Assembly (NCBI RefSeq): GCF_009026825.1
Contig: NZ_CP045032.1
Coordinates: forward strand, 2,108,001 to 2,172,000
Origin: Corynebacterium urogenitale
GTDB taxonomy: Bacteria > Actinomycetota > Actinomycetes > Mycobacteriales > Mycobacteriaceae
Direction of reading: 5' to 3'
DNA length: 64,000 nucleotides
In this document: piece by piece, positions 54,762-63,919 of the stretch
Layout: each line of letters begins with the position of its first letter
Position numbering within the stretch: position 1 is the stretch's first letter
Position numbers and translations under genes: made by a program
The notes under the pieces: model-generated
Told to the model about the DNA's origin: nothing
Database searches by the model: none
What the model saw: the letters and a program-made list of their open reading frames with translations, nothing else

Positions 54762-56576
54762 ATGACCATGCGACCCATGGGTCCACCCGTACACGCAGCC
54801 ACCAAGAACCCTGCCGACCTCCAACAGCTCGAGGCCTCGCCGGTGAAGTTCTCCCGCGTCGCCACACTCTTCCGCCCGCACCTGGGCACCGTTGGCACCA
54901 TCGTCGCGATCATTGTCGCCACTTCCGGCCTGGCGGTGGTGCAGCCGTTCCTCGTACGCGAAACCGTGGACGTGGCCATCCCCCAGCAGGACGTCCGCCT
55001 GCTGATATGGCTTGTCGGCGGGATGATCGGCCTCGTCATCCTCACCCAAGGCATCGGTGTGCTCCAGACCTGGCTCTCCACCCGCATGGGCCAGCGAATC
55101 ATGCACACTCTGCGCATCCGTGTGTTCTCCAACCTGCAGCGGCAATCCCTGCAATTCTTCACCCGCAACCGCAGCGGCGAAGTGCAATCGCGCCTGACCA
55201 ACGACATCTCCGGCATGTCCTCCGTGGTCACCTCCACCGCCACATCCATCGCCTCGAACATCACCTCCACCATCGCCACGGTCATCGCGATGATCGCCCT
55301 GTCCCCCACCCTGTCGCTGCTATCCCTCGTGGTCATGCCCCCGGCGATCTACCTCACTCGCCAGACGGCCCTGCTGCGCCGCCGCATGACGGAGAAGCAG
55401 CAGCAGGCCCAAGCAGAACTACAGCAGACGATCACGGAGAACCTCTCCGTCTCCGGCGTGCGCCTGTCGAAAACCCTCGGCGCGGAACGGCGCGTCTACG
55501 GCCAGTTCCACGGCATTTCAGAGCGCCTCATCGACCTGGAAGTGGAAGCACAGCTAGCGGGCCGCTGGCGGATGGCCAGCATGCAGATCATCTTCGGCAT
55601 CATCCCCGCGTTGGTTTACCTCGTCGCGGGCCTGCCCGCCACCGGCGACGGCATGACCATCGGCACGCTCATTGCGTTTTCCACCCTGCAAACCCAAATC
55701 TTCCGCCCTGTCACCGGCCTGCTGAACATCAGCGCACAATGGGTGGCCTCCATGGCGCTATTCAGCCGCATCTTCGAGTACCTTGACCTGCGCCCCGAGG
55801 TCGAGGAACCCGCCACCCCACGCGATGGCCGCATTGCGGATTCCTCCGTCTCCTTTTCCGACGCCACCTACCGCTACCCCGGATCCCATACCGACGCACT
55901 ACGGGATTTCACCTTGGAGATCCCCGCAGGAACCACCACGGCACTGGTTGGCCATACAGGCTCGGGAAAATCCACTGCCACGATGCTGCTCGCGCGCTTA
56001 GCCGATCCAACGAGCGGCTCAGTAAAGATTGGCGGGGTGGACTTGCGCCAGATCTCCGCCGAGGAGCGTGCCCGCAAGCTGGGCGTGGTCTCGCAGGAAA
56101 CCTACCTGCTGCACGCGACAATCCGGGAAAACCTGCAGTTCGCAGCACCCGAGGCAACGGACGAACAGTTGTGGGCGGCGCTGGTGGCGTCGAACATCGA
56201 CGGGCTGATCCGCAGCCTACCGGACCAATTAGACACGGTCGTGGGCTCGCGCGGCTACCGGTTCTCGGGTGGCGAGCAGCAGCGACTGTCGCTGGCGCGG
56301 GTACTGCTGCGGAACCCGGAGATTCTCATTCTGGATGAGGCAACTTCCGCGCTGGATAACGAGACCGAGGCCGCGATCCAGGCGGCGGTGGAGAGCTCAC
56401 GTGCCACGCGGCTGGTGGTCGCGCACCGGCTGTCAACGATTCGCGATGCCGACCAGATTGTGGTGCTCGACGAGGGGCGCATCCAGGAGGTCGGCACGCA
56501 CGAGGAGCTGCTGGCCAGGGACGGGGCGTATGCCGCGCTGGTGCGCGCGGCGGAGCGGGAACAGGGGTCACGCTAG
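54762..56576 (+). CDS. ABC exporter (fused membrane and ATPase domains)
   Basis: The 604-residue protein has a six-helix type-1 exporter membrane domain (residues about 20-325). An ATPase domain follows: Walker A LVGHTGSGKSTATMLLARL, Q-loop GVVSQETYLL, signature FSGGEQQRLSLARVLLRNPE, Walker B ILILDEATSALDNETEA and H-loop VVAHRLSTIRDADQ. It should act as a homodimer or with an unseen partner. The substrate is unknown (drug or lipid). A GGGAGG site precedes the ATG. It lies 44 bases after cyaB, so co-transcription is possible, and it converges on topA. Confidence 0.93.
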   Translation: MTMRPMGPPVHAATKNPADLQQLEASPVKFSRVATLFRPHLGTVGTIVAIIVATSGLAVVQPFLVRETVDVAIPQQDVRLLIWLVGGMIGLVILTQGIGVLQTWLSTRMGQRIMHTLRIRVFSNLQRQSLQFFTRNRSGEVQSRLTNDISGMSSVVTSTATSIASNITSTIATVIAMIALSPTLSLLSLVVMPPAIYLTRQTALLRRRMTEKQQQAQAELQQTITENLSVSGVRLSKTLGAERRVYGQFHGISERLIDLEVEAQLAGRWRMASMQIIFGIIPALVYLVAGLPATGDGMTIGTLIAFSTLQTQIFRPVTGLLNISAQWVASMALFSRIFEYLDLRPEVEEPATPRDGRIADSSVSFSDATYRYPGSHTDALRDFTLEIPAGTTTALVGHTGSGKSTATMLLARLADPTSGSVKIGGVDLRQISAEERARKLGVVSQETYLLHATIRENLQFAAPEATDEQLWAALVASNIDGLIRSLPDQLDTVVGSRGYRFSGGEQQRLSLARVLLRNPEILILDEATSALDNETEAAIQAAVESSRATRLVVAHRLSTIRDADQIVVLDEGRIQEVGTHEELLARDGAYAALVRAAEREQGSR

Positions 56577-56916
56577 CCCGATGATCCGCACTACCAAGCG
56601 ACCTGGCTAGCTACCCTTCTCTCCTTCCGGCTCTCGCAGGTTCTTCCGAGAGGGCTCTCCGATAGCGCCCCCGAGAGGCGAGGTGGCGAGATTTTCCACC
56701 ACCCTCAAATATCGCCACACTAACGACGGCGAAAAGGCAACATCACCGCCAAAACTGTGGCGAAATTCCCAAGCACGCGGAAATTTCGCCACCTCACGAC
56801 AGTAGCGGGGCCAGCGGCAAACGCGACTGCCGGCAATCGGCAAGCGCAGCCACGGGCCACAGCGGCAAGCGTGGCCGCAGGCCATCGGTAGGCCGGCCTG
56901 CTGGACGGCCGGCCTA
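56577..56916. other. 340-base region between ABC exporter and topA with GTGGCGAAAT-type repeats
   Basis: There is no gene. Variants of the word GTGGCGAAATT occur in both orientations at about 56684, 56709, 56758 and 56781, two of them forming an inverted pair (56757-56792). Another arm pair, GGTGG/CCACC, spans 56682-56700. Three direct copies of GCGGCAAGCG-like words follow (56810-56880). The region ends in a perfect hairpin GTAGGCCGGCC (56888-56898) with GGCCGGCCTAC (56907-56917), which touches the topA stop and may stop transcription from both sides, although no T-tract follows. Confidence 0.55.
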
Positions 56917-59874
56917 CTAGCGGCGAGCCTTCACCGTGCGCTTGGTGAGGTTGCGATCAGCAGTCTTCGAAGATGCCTTCTTGCTGGTCTTCTTCGCAGC
57001 CTTCCTAGCCGTCTTCTTCGCAGCAGTCTTCGTGGTCTTGCGGTTGGACTTCGCAGCCCCACCGCCATCAGCGGCCTCCTTCGCGCGACGCTCGGACAGC
57101 AACTCGTTCGCACGAGCATCCGTCATCGTCTCCGGAGTATCGCCCTTGCGGAGCGAAGCATTCGTGGTGCCATCGGTGACGTAAGGACCAAAACGACCCT
57201 CCTTCACAGACATTGGCTTGCCGGACACGTCGTTATCACCCAGCTGCTTCAGCGGTGGCTTCGCCGCAGCCCGGCCACGACGCTTCGGCTCAGCATAGAT
57301 ACGCCGTGCCTCATCCAAAGTGATCGTGAAGATCTGCTCCTCATTCGCCAGCGAACGCGAATCATTACCCTTCTTCAGGTACGGGCCATAGCGACCATTC
57401 TGGGCGGTGATCAGCTCATCATCGGAAGGATCCACACCTACCTCACGCGGCAGGCTCATGAGCTTCAGCGCCTCCTCCAAGGTGACCGTCGCCGGCTCCA
57501 TGCTGGAAAACAGGCTGGCCGTCTTCGGCTTGAGGGTCTCCTCCACGATCCCCTTCACGCGCTTCGCCTTCTGGTTCTGCGCGGTCTTCGTCTCGCGGGA
57601 TAGTGGCTTCTTGCCCTCCTTAGCGCGCTCGGCATCCTGCTCGTCGCGCTCCGCTTCCCAGATCGCCTCGGCCTTCGCGGCAACCTTCGCTTCCTCGTCC
57701 TCGCCCAGACGCTCCGTCACGTACGGGCCGTAGCGCCCCTCGCGAGCCACGATCATGCGGCCGGAATCCGGGTTTACGCCCAGTTCGCGGCCACCCTGCG
57801 GCGTGGCGAAGAGCTTTTCCGCAACCTCCAGGGACAGCTCGTCCGGGGTCATGGACTCCGGCAAATTCGCACGCTGAGCCTCCGGCTCGCCACCGTCCTT
57901 GGTAGGCAGCATGCGCTCCAGGTAAGGGCCGTAGCGTCCCACGCGAACTACGATCGGCACGCCATTGGCGTCGTCGAACAGATGGAGGGAGTTCACGCGG
58001 CGCGCATCAATCTGCTCGAGGTTGTCCCCGACGAGCGTCTTCAGCCCGCCCAGGCGGTGAACGGCCTTACCAGCGCCCGCGGCCTCGGCGCCCTTCTCGC
58101 CGAAGTAGAAGCCCTTGAGCCACTCACCGCGCGATTCGCGACCTGCGGCAATGGCATCCAGCTCGTCCTCCATGGCGGAGGTGAAATCGTAGTCAACCAG
58201 CGAGCCGAAGTTCTGCTCCAGCAGGCCTACCACGGCGAACGCAACCCAGCTCGGGACCAGTGCATTGCCGCGGGAGAACACGTAACCACGGTCCTGGATG
58301 GTGCGGATGATGGACGCGTACGTGGACGGGCGGCCAATGCCCAACTCTTCCATGCGCTTGACCAGGCTAGCCTCGTTGTAGCGCGCCGGCGGGTTCGTGG
58401 TGTGCCCATCAGCGGCGACGTCACTGGCCGACAGCTCGTCACCCTTCGCCAGAACGGGCAGGCGCTTTTCTGCGTTATCAGCGACATTGCGGCCATCAGC
58501 CAGCTCCGAGACTTCCACGTATGCCTTGAGGAAACCCTGGAATGTCACGGTCCGGCCGGTGGCGGTGAACTCGCACACCTCGCCTTCCGCGGCTGTGCCC
58601 GTGACGGTGACCTTCATGGAGGTTCCACGCGCATCGGCCATCTGGGAGGCAACAGTGCGCTGCCAGATCAGCTCGTAGAGCTTGAACTCCTCCGCATCCA
58701 GCTGGCTAGACAGCTGACCTGGGGTGGCGAACTCTTCGCCGGCGGGGCGGATGGCCTCGTGCGCCTCCTGGGAGTTTTTCACCTTGCGATTGTATTGGCG
58801 CGGGGCGTCCGCCACGTACTGCGCGCCGTAGAGTTCACGGGCTTGCTTGCGAGCGGCGTCGATTCCTGCCTTGGACAGGGTCGTGGAGTCCGTACGCATG
58901 TACGTGATGTGGCCGTTTTCGTACAGCCGCTGCGCGATGCGCATGGTGCGCTCCGAGGTGAAGCGCAGCTTGCGGCCGGCCTCCTGCTGCAGGGTGGAGG
59001 TCATGAACGGCGGGTAGGGGCGGCGGGTGTAGGGCTTCTCTTCCACGCCGGTGACCTGCATAGACGTGCCAATCAGCCCATCGGCAAGGTCCTTGGCGCG
59101 CGCCTGGTCCAGCACGATCGCGGAATTTTTGAGCTTGCCGTCATCTCCGAAGTCGCGGCCTTGGGCGACCTTCTTGCCGTCCACGGTCGCGAGTTTCGCG
59201 GCGAAGTTATCCGGCTGGCCGTCCGGCACGTACATCTGGGCGGTGAGGTCCCAGTATTCGGCGGAGACGAAGGCCATGCGCTCACGCTCGCGCTCGACGA
59301 TCACGCGAGTGGCAACGGACTGCACGCGGCCTGCGGATAGGCGTGGCATGACTTTCTTCCACAGCACGGGCGAGACTTCGTAGCCGTAGAGGCGATCCAA
59401 GATGCGGCGGGCCTCTTGGGCGTCGACGAGGTCGTAGTCCAGCTCGCGGGTGTCTTCGGCGGCGGCGAGGATCGCGGGCTTGGTGATTTCGTGGAACACC
59501 ATGCGGCGCACGGGCACCTTGGGCTTGAGCACTTCGAGCAGGTGCCAAGCGATGGCTTCACCTTCGCGGTCGGGGTCTGTTGCGAGGTAGAGTTCGTCGA
59601 CTTGCTTGAGCTTAGCTTTGAGGTCGCTGACCTTCTTTTTCTTGTCGGGGCTGACTACGTAGAGGGCTTGGAAGTCGTCGTCGACATTCACACCGAGGCG
59701 CGCCCACGGTTGCTTCTTGTACTTGGCGGGCACGTCGGCAGCGCCGCGTGGGAGGTCGCGGATATGGCCGACAGAGGCTTCCACGATGTAGTCGGAGCCC
59801 AGATAAGGAGCGATCTTTTTCGCTTTCGTTGCAGACTCAACGATCACTAAACGCTTTACGCCGCTGTTCGCCAT
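56917..59874 (-). CDS. topA: DNA topoisomerase I
   Basis: This 985-residue type IA topoisomerase relaxes negatively supercoiled DNA. The N-terminal Toprim domain starts RLVIVESATKAKKIAPYLG and has LATDPDREGEAIAWHLLEVL. The active-site Tyr is in GHITYMRTDSTTLSK. The C-terminal half has four repeated topo-C domains (EGRYGPYV-, QNGRYGPYLKK-, KEGRFGPYVTD-type words) and a Lys/Arg/Ala-rich basic tail, as is usual in actinobacteria in place of zinc fingers. It is an essential gene. Its neighbours cyaB and holB match other Corynebacterium. A TTAAAGAGACAGAGACTAAG-like purine-rich leader precedes the start. Confidence 0.97.
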   Translation of the reverse strand: MANSGVKRLVIVESATKAKKIAPYLGSDYIVEASVGHIRDLPRGAADVPAKYKKQPWARLGVNVDDDFQALYVVSPDKKKKVSDLKAKLKQVDELYLATDPDREGEAIAWHLLEVLKPKVPVRRMVFHEITKPAILAAAEDTRELDYDLVDAQEARRILDRLYGYEVSPVLWKKVMPRLSAGRVQSVATRVIVERERERMAFVSAEYWDLTAQMYVPDGQPDNFAAKLATVDGKKVAQGRDFGDDGKLKNSAIVLDQARAKDLADGLIGTSMQVTGVEEKPYTRRPYPPFMTSTLQQEAGRKLRFTSERTMRIAQRLYENGHITYMRTDSTTLSKAGIDAARKQARELYGAQYVADAPRQYNRKVKNSQEAHEAIRPAGEEFATPGQLSSQLDAEEFKLYELIWQRTVASQMADARGTSMKVTVTGTAAEGEVCEFTATGRTVTFQGFLKAYVEVSELADGRNVADNAEKRLPVLAKGDELSASDVAADGHTTNPPARYNEASLVKRMEELGIGRPSTYASIIRTIQDRGYVFSRGNALVPSWVAFAVVGLLEQNFGSLVDYDFTSAMEDELDAIAAGRESRGEWLKGFYFGEKGAEAAGAGKAVHRLGGLKTLVGDNLEQIDARRVNSLHLFDDANGVPIVVRVGRYGPYLERMLPTKDGGEPEAQRANLPESMTPDELSLEVAEKLFATPQGGRELGVNPDSGRMIVAREGRYGPYVTERLGEDEEAKVAAKAEAIWEAERDEQDAERAKEGKKPLSRETKTAQNQKAKRVKGIVEETLKPKTASLFSSMEPATVTLEEALKLMSLPREVGVDPSDDELITAQNGRYGPYLKKGNDSRSLANEEQIFTITLDEARRIYAEPKRRGRAAAKPPLKQLGDNDVSGKPMSVKEGRFGPYVTDGTTNASLRKGDTPETMTDARANELLSERRAKEAADGGGAAKSNRKTTKTAAKKTARKAAKKTSKKASSKTADRNLTKRTVKARR

Positions 59875-60054
59875 CGGGGCGGATCACTCTTCCTTAGTCT
59901 CTGTCTCTTTAAATGGAAGCTCAATATGTTGGTTTATAGCACCAGTTTGTGGAGACTCTACATAACTGGGCGCGGTGTTCGGCGAATTGCCCGCCGGGTG
60001 GGGCACCGTTTCCGTCCTTTTCCGACGCCACCAGCTGCCGCTGTGAGCTTCATG

Positions 60055-60100
60055 AAAAACCGCCATGACGTGGCACTTTAGGGGTGCCGCAGCATGGCGG
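60055..60100 (-). terminator. Terminator after the cold-shock gene
   Basis: On the minus strand CCGCCATG (60100-60093) pairs with CATGGCGG (60067-60060). An inner GGCAC/GTGCC stem is also formed, and TTTTT follows at 60059-60055. Confidence 0.85.
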
Positions 60101-60116
60101 TGGGCGGGGCTAGTCC

Positions 60117-60320
60117 TTAGAGGGACCGCACGTCCTGCGCCTGGAGGCCCTTATCGGACTCGCCGATCTCGAATTCGACCTGCTGGTTTTCTTCGAGGGT
60201 GCGGAAGCCACTGCCCTTGATTTCGGAGTAGTGGACGAAGACGTCCTTAGTGCCGTCGTCTGGGGCGATGAAGCCGAAGCCCTTTTCCGCGTTAAACCAT
60301 TTCACGGTTCCTGTTGCCAT
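60117..60320 (-). CDS. cspA: Cold-shock protein
   Basis: The 67-residue protein is a single cold-shock domain. It starts [20 protein letters not shown], carries the RNA-binding motifs KGFGFI and DVFVHYSEI, and is full length. It binds single-stranded RNA/DNA as an RNA chaperone. An AAGGAG site lies nine bases before the ATG. It is monocistronic with its own terminator. About 244 bases separate it from the helicase start on the other strand; beyond ribosome-binding and promoter-like sequences I see nothing notable there. Confidence 0.96.
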   Translation of the reverse strand: MATGTVKWFNAEKGFGFIAPDDGTKDVFVHYSEIKGSGFRTLEENQQVEFEIGESDKGLQAQDVRSL

Positions 60321-60564
60321 GTTTTCTCCTTATTGTTTGCGAACGCTGCCGGGATGGCACGTTCTTAGCTGGTGTATTTCTATGAGGTCCCCAAGTAGTG
60401 GCGGAGCCTCCACCGGCTGTTGGAAAAAGCAAGCGGGCCCGAGAGATTGGAAACGCACAGTGGAAATTGCGACCTTGACCCAGTGTGCCACGCGCGAGTG
60501 TCTTTTGAAGGTCGAAACTAAAACTTTTTCTATCGTGCTGGTGCATTAAGCTCCTGTAGTTGAG

Positions 60565-62985
60565 ATGTCTAGTAGTTTCCCTTCCTCTTCTCCTGGCGCT
60601 TCACCTGGATCTTCTTCTGATTCTTCTTCCAGCTCTTCTTCTCCTGGCTCGGCTTTCGGCGATGAGCTCATTGAGACACTGCGGCAGGCCATGCCGAATG
60701 GCACGTGCACCCATGTTCGGCACGAGACCGCGCGGCCGTCGTCGCAGGTGGAGTGGCCGGACTGGGCTGATGCCGGCCTGGTAGAGCACCTCTTCGAGAA
60801 CGGCGTGGAAAAGCCGTGGTCGCACCAGGTTGAGACGGCCCAGCATGCTTTCGAGGGCCGGGACGTGATTGTCGCGACAGGAACAGCCTCGGGCAAGAGT
60901 TTGGGTTATCAGTTGCCGGTGTTGTCTTCGATGGCGGACGGCGATTCACTCTCCACGGCGCTGTATTTGTCGCCGACGAAGGCTTTGGCGCAGGATCAGC
61001 GGGCGTCGCTTGCCCGCATGTGTTCGTCTGTGGAGTCGCTGCGCAATGTCATGGTGGCGACGTACGACGGTGACACTCCCCCTGAGGCGCGCCGTGTCAT
61101 TCGCGAGCAGGCGCGAATTATCGTCACGAATCCGGACATGTTGCACGCTTCTGTGCTGGGCAGCCCGGGCGCGTGGACACGGTTGTTGAATACCTTGCGA
61201 TATGTCGTGGTTGATGAATGCCACGTGTATCGCGGGGTGTTCGGTGCGCATGTCTCCCTGGTGTTGCGCCGTCTTCTGCGTTTGTGTTCGACGCCACCGG
61301 TGATCATTTTGGCTTCTGCCACCAGTGTTGACCCCGCCGCTCATGCGAGGAGGCTCACGGGCCGCACGGATATTGCCGCGGTCACGGAGGATGGTTCCCC
61401 AACGGGTGAGCGCACGATTGCCTTGTGGGAGCCAGGGTTCCTTCCGGAAGTCACAGGTGAGCACGGGGCGCCGGTGCGCCGGGCCGCGAATTCGGAGGCC
61501 GCGGAGATCATGGGGCGGGTCATCGCCACGGGTGCCCGCACGTTGGCTTTTGTACGCTCGCGCCGCGGGGCGGAGGCCGTGTCGATGGCAGCGGCGGAGC
61601 AGCTCAGTGTGATGGGACGGAATGCGGATGCTGCGCGGGTGGCAGCGTACCGTGCGGGCTACACGCCGGAGGATCGGCGGGAGTTGGAGCGCCGTCTGGA
61701 CGAGGGCGAGTTGCTGGGCGTGGCCAGTACGAATGCTCTGGAGTTGGGGATTGACGTGGGCGGCTTGGATGCCGTGGTCACGAGTGGTTTCCCAGGGACG
61801 ATTGCGAGTTTCCGGCAGCAGGCTGGCCGCGCGGGGCGGCGCGGCCAGGGCGCGCTGGTGGTGCTGGTGGGCGCGGATGACCCGATGGATACCTACTTGG
61901 TGCACCATCCGGAGGCATTGCTGGATCGGCCAGTGGAGAACACGGTGTTCGATCCTTCCAACCCTTATGTCCTGGCCGATCATCTGGTGTGTGCGGCGGC
62001 GGAGAAGCCTTTGAGTGACGCAGAGGTCGCGGCATGGGGCGGCGAGCGGGTGCTGGAGTTCCTTATTCGCCAGGGAGCGCTGAAGCGCAGGCCGAAGGGG
62101 ATTTTCGCTGATCTGAGTGTGGCAGAGCAGGTTCATGGCCGGGTGTCGATCCGTGGCGGGGCCGCGCGACAGGTGGCGATCGTGGATCGCGATGATGGCC
62201 GGCTTTTGGGCACGGTGGATGCTGGTCGTGCCGTGGGCGATGTGCATACTGGAGCGGTGTATATCCACCAGTCGGAGACGTACTTGGTCGATGAGCTGGA
62301 CTTGGAGGAATCCGTGGCGTGGGTGCACGCCGAGATGCCGAATTACACCACGTCTGTGCGCCGGGATACGGACATTGAGCTGCGGCGAACGCGATCGTCG
62401 GTGAAGGTGGCCGATGGTGTGTGGTTGGCGAACGTGGACGTTGAGGTTTCGCATGCGGTGAATTCCTATGTCAAGCGGCTGCCGGGCGGGGAGATACTGG
62501 AGACGGTGCCTTTGGAAGCCCCGCCTGAGCGTCTACGGACGCGTGCGGTGGCGTACACCGTGGAGCCGGATGTGCTGCTGGATTTGGGTTTGCCGGAGCC
62601 AACGTGGCCCGGCGCGCTGCATGCCGCAGAGCACGCGGCGATCGGCATGCTGCCGCTGCTGGCAACATGTGACCGCTGGGACATCGGTGGTGTATCCACG
62701 GTTCAGCACCCGGATACTGGCTTGCCCACGGTCTTCGTCTATGACGGCTACACGGGTGGCGCGGGCTTCGCCGAGCAGGGTTTTCTAAAGTTTGGCGAGT
62801 GGATGCGTGCGACGGCGGACGCGGTGGAGGCGTGCGAGTGTGAGACTGGGTGCCCGTCGTGCATTCAGTCGCCGAAATGTGGCAATGGCAACGACCCCCT
62901 GTTTAAAGCGGGAGCGGTGCTGATTCTGCGTATGTTGGCACATGCCAGCGCGGGCGAGAACCTCATTCCACAGGCCCCGCGGTAG
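60565..62985 (+). CDS. DEAD/DEAH-box helicase, MrfA/Rv3649-like with DUF1998
   Basis: This 806-residue protein has a superfamily 2 helicase core: Walker A VATGTASGKSLGYQLP, motif Ia LYLSPTKALAQDQ, motif II VVDECHVYRGVFG, motif III ILASATS and motif VI QQAGRAGRRGQG. The C-terminal DUF1998 region carries four Cys (ACECETGCPSCIQSPKCGNG) for zinc or iron. Relatives include Bacillus MrfA (mitomycin repair) and mycobacterial Rv3649, so a role in DNA repair is likely. The first 30 residues are an unusual Ser/Pro-rich low-complexity stretch. The 3' end overlaps the opposing TadE-like gene by 23 bases. Confidence 0.92.
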   Translation: MSSSFPSSSPGASPGSSSDSSSSSSSPGSAFGDELIETLRQAMPNGTCTHVRHETARPSSQVEWPDWADAGLVEHLFENGVEKPWSHQVETAQHAFEGRDVIVATGTASGKSLGYQLPVLSSMADGDSLSTALYLSPTKALAQDQRASLARMCSSVESLRNVMVATYDGDTPPEARRVIREQARIIVTNPDMLHASVLGSPGAWTRLLNTLRYVVVDECHVYRGVFGAHVSLVLRRLLRLCSTPPVIILASATSVDPAAHARRLTGRTDIAAVTEDGSPTGERTIALWEPGFLPEVTGEHGAPVRRAANSEAAEIMGRVIATGARTLAFVRSRRGAEAVSMAAAEQLSVMGRNADAARVAAYRAGYTPEDRRELERRLDEGELLGVASTNALELGIDVGGLDAVVTSGFPGTIASFRQQAGRAGRRGQGALVVLVGADDPMDTYLVHHPEALLDRPVENTVFDPSNPYVLADHLVCAAAEKPLSDAEVAAWGGERVLEFLIRQGALKRRPKGIFADLSVAEQVHGRVSIRGGAARQVAIVDRDDGRLLGTVDAGRAVGDVHTGAVYIHQSETYLVDELDLEESVAWVHAEMPNYTTSVRRDTDIELRRTRSSVKVADGVWLANVDVEVSHAVNSYVKRLPGGEILETVPLEAPPERLRTRAVAYTVEPDVLLDLGLPEPTWPGALHAAEHAAIGMLPLLATCDRWDIGGVSTVQHPDTGLPTVFVYDGYTGGAGFAEQGFLKFGEWMRATADAVEACECETGCPSCIQSPKCGNGNDPLFKAGAVLILRMLAHASAGENLIPQAPR

Positions 62986-63262
62986 CTTCTGCTTTTCTGC
63001 TGATCACAGCCACGGTGACGGTGACATCGTCACCGTCTACGCTGCACTCCTGCAGACTGACGCCGTTCATTTCAGCGACTGCACTGGCTGTGTCACAGGC
63101 ATCGCCATCGCCGGATAGGTGCGCAGTCGCAGCGGATAGTGCAACCATGTCCGCAGCAACAACTGCTCGCTGATCGGCAACTAATAAGCCAGCTCCCATC
63201 GCCACGATCCCCGCTGCCGCGATGACTGCCAGGATGCAAGACACCCCAAAGGTCGTACTCAC
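62963..63262 (-). CDS. TadE-like pseudopilin, Rv3654c type
   Basis: The 99-residue protein has an N-terminal membrane helix (VSCILAVIAAAGIVAMGAGL) followed by VADQRAVVAADMVALSAATA, typical of TadE-like proteins encoded next to this helicase. The two central Cys (DACDTAS, QECSVDG) may form a disulfide. It is the last gene of the small Tad-like cluster. Its stop lies inside the 3' end of the helicase gene. Confidence 0.8.
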   Translation of the reverse strand: MSTTFGVSCILAVIAAAGIVAMGAGLLVADQRAVVAADMVALSAATAHLSGDGDACDTASAVAEMNGVSLQECSVDGDDVTVTVAVISRKAEATAGPVE

Positions 63263-63301
63263 GGTTTTCCCTCCCCTGTGCTCTCCGATTGAGCTGACCG
63301 G

Positions 63302-63607
63302 TTAGCTCTCCGGCTCGACGACAATGGTTGCGGACGCGGTAACGTCGAACAGCGCAGCTGGCTGCCGCACCTCGACGCTCACCGCATCGTGGCCAGCCAC
63401 AGTGATGGGTGCGATGCTGACCTGAGCCTCGGGTTCGCGATCCCCCGCGAGTGCGCGACCGTCACCGCCTAGTGCTTCCACCCGGGCGATATCTCGGGCC
63501 AAGGCTTCCGCCGCGGAGCGTGTTGCCACGGTGCTAAACCCTGCCAGCAACAGCCCCACCGTTGCAGCGAGCGCAGTGAACACCATCGCCCCCTCCACTG
63601 TGTTCAT
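63302..63607 (-). CDS. TadE-family protein, Rv3655c type
   Basis: The 101-residue protein starts with MNTVEGAMVFTALAATVGLL and has one membrane helix, consistent with a TadE-like pseudopilin. The Glu at residue 5 of the hydrophobic start is typical of prepilin-type sequences. It lies four bases downstream of the DUF4244 gene and 39 bases upstream of the Rv3654c-like gene. The function in pilus assembly is presumed from the mycobacterial cluster only. Confidence 0.78.
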   Translation of the reverse strand: MNTVEGAMVFTALAATVGLLLAGFSTVATRSAAEALARDIARVEALGGDGRALAGDREPEAQVSIAPITVAGHDAVSVEVRQPAALFDVTASATIVVEPES

Positions 63608-63610
63608 GCA

Positions 63611-63919
63611 TTAGTTCCCTTCGTTCAAGGCTCGCTCGAAGATGCCGGAGAGCGCTTGTTCGACTGTGTCCGAAGTCACCACGGTGTACAGCAGTGCCCC
63701 CAAGGCAGCTGCGGCGACGCAGCCTAGCGCGTATTCGATCGTCGACATTCCCCTCTCATCGCGGTAGTGGTCGGAGATTGCTCGGCCGAGCTTCTCCAAG
63801 ACGCTCCGCATAGAAACATGCGTCCGGTGCATCAGCCCATGTGCCCTTTGGCTCAGCGCTGTCACATGGACGAGCGGGCTCACGGTGGACGATGTCTGCG
63901 TATAGGTAGTCATGGTCAT
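63611..63919 (-). CDS. DUF4244 Flp-pilin-like protein
   Basis: The 102-residue protein carries DERGMSTIEYALGCVAAAAL, with a prepilin-peptidase-like site G/MSTIE (Glu at +5) and one helix, the Flp-pilin pattern of the DUF4244 family (Rv3656c type). The long N-terminal leader (about 58 residues) is unusual for a pilin and may be partly non-native. An AGGAGG site lies nine bases before the ATG at 63919. The tad ATPase and membrane genes expected upstream would be outside the window. Confidence 0.82.
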   Translation of the reverse strand: MTMTTYTQTSSTVSPLVHVTALSQRAHGLMHRTHVSMRSVLEKLGRAISDHYRDERGMSTIEYALGCVAAAALGALLYTVVTSDTVEQALSGIFERALNEGN

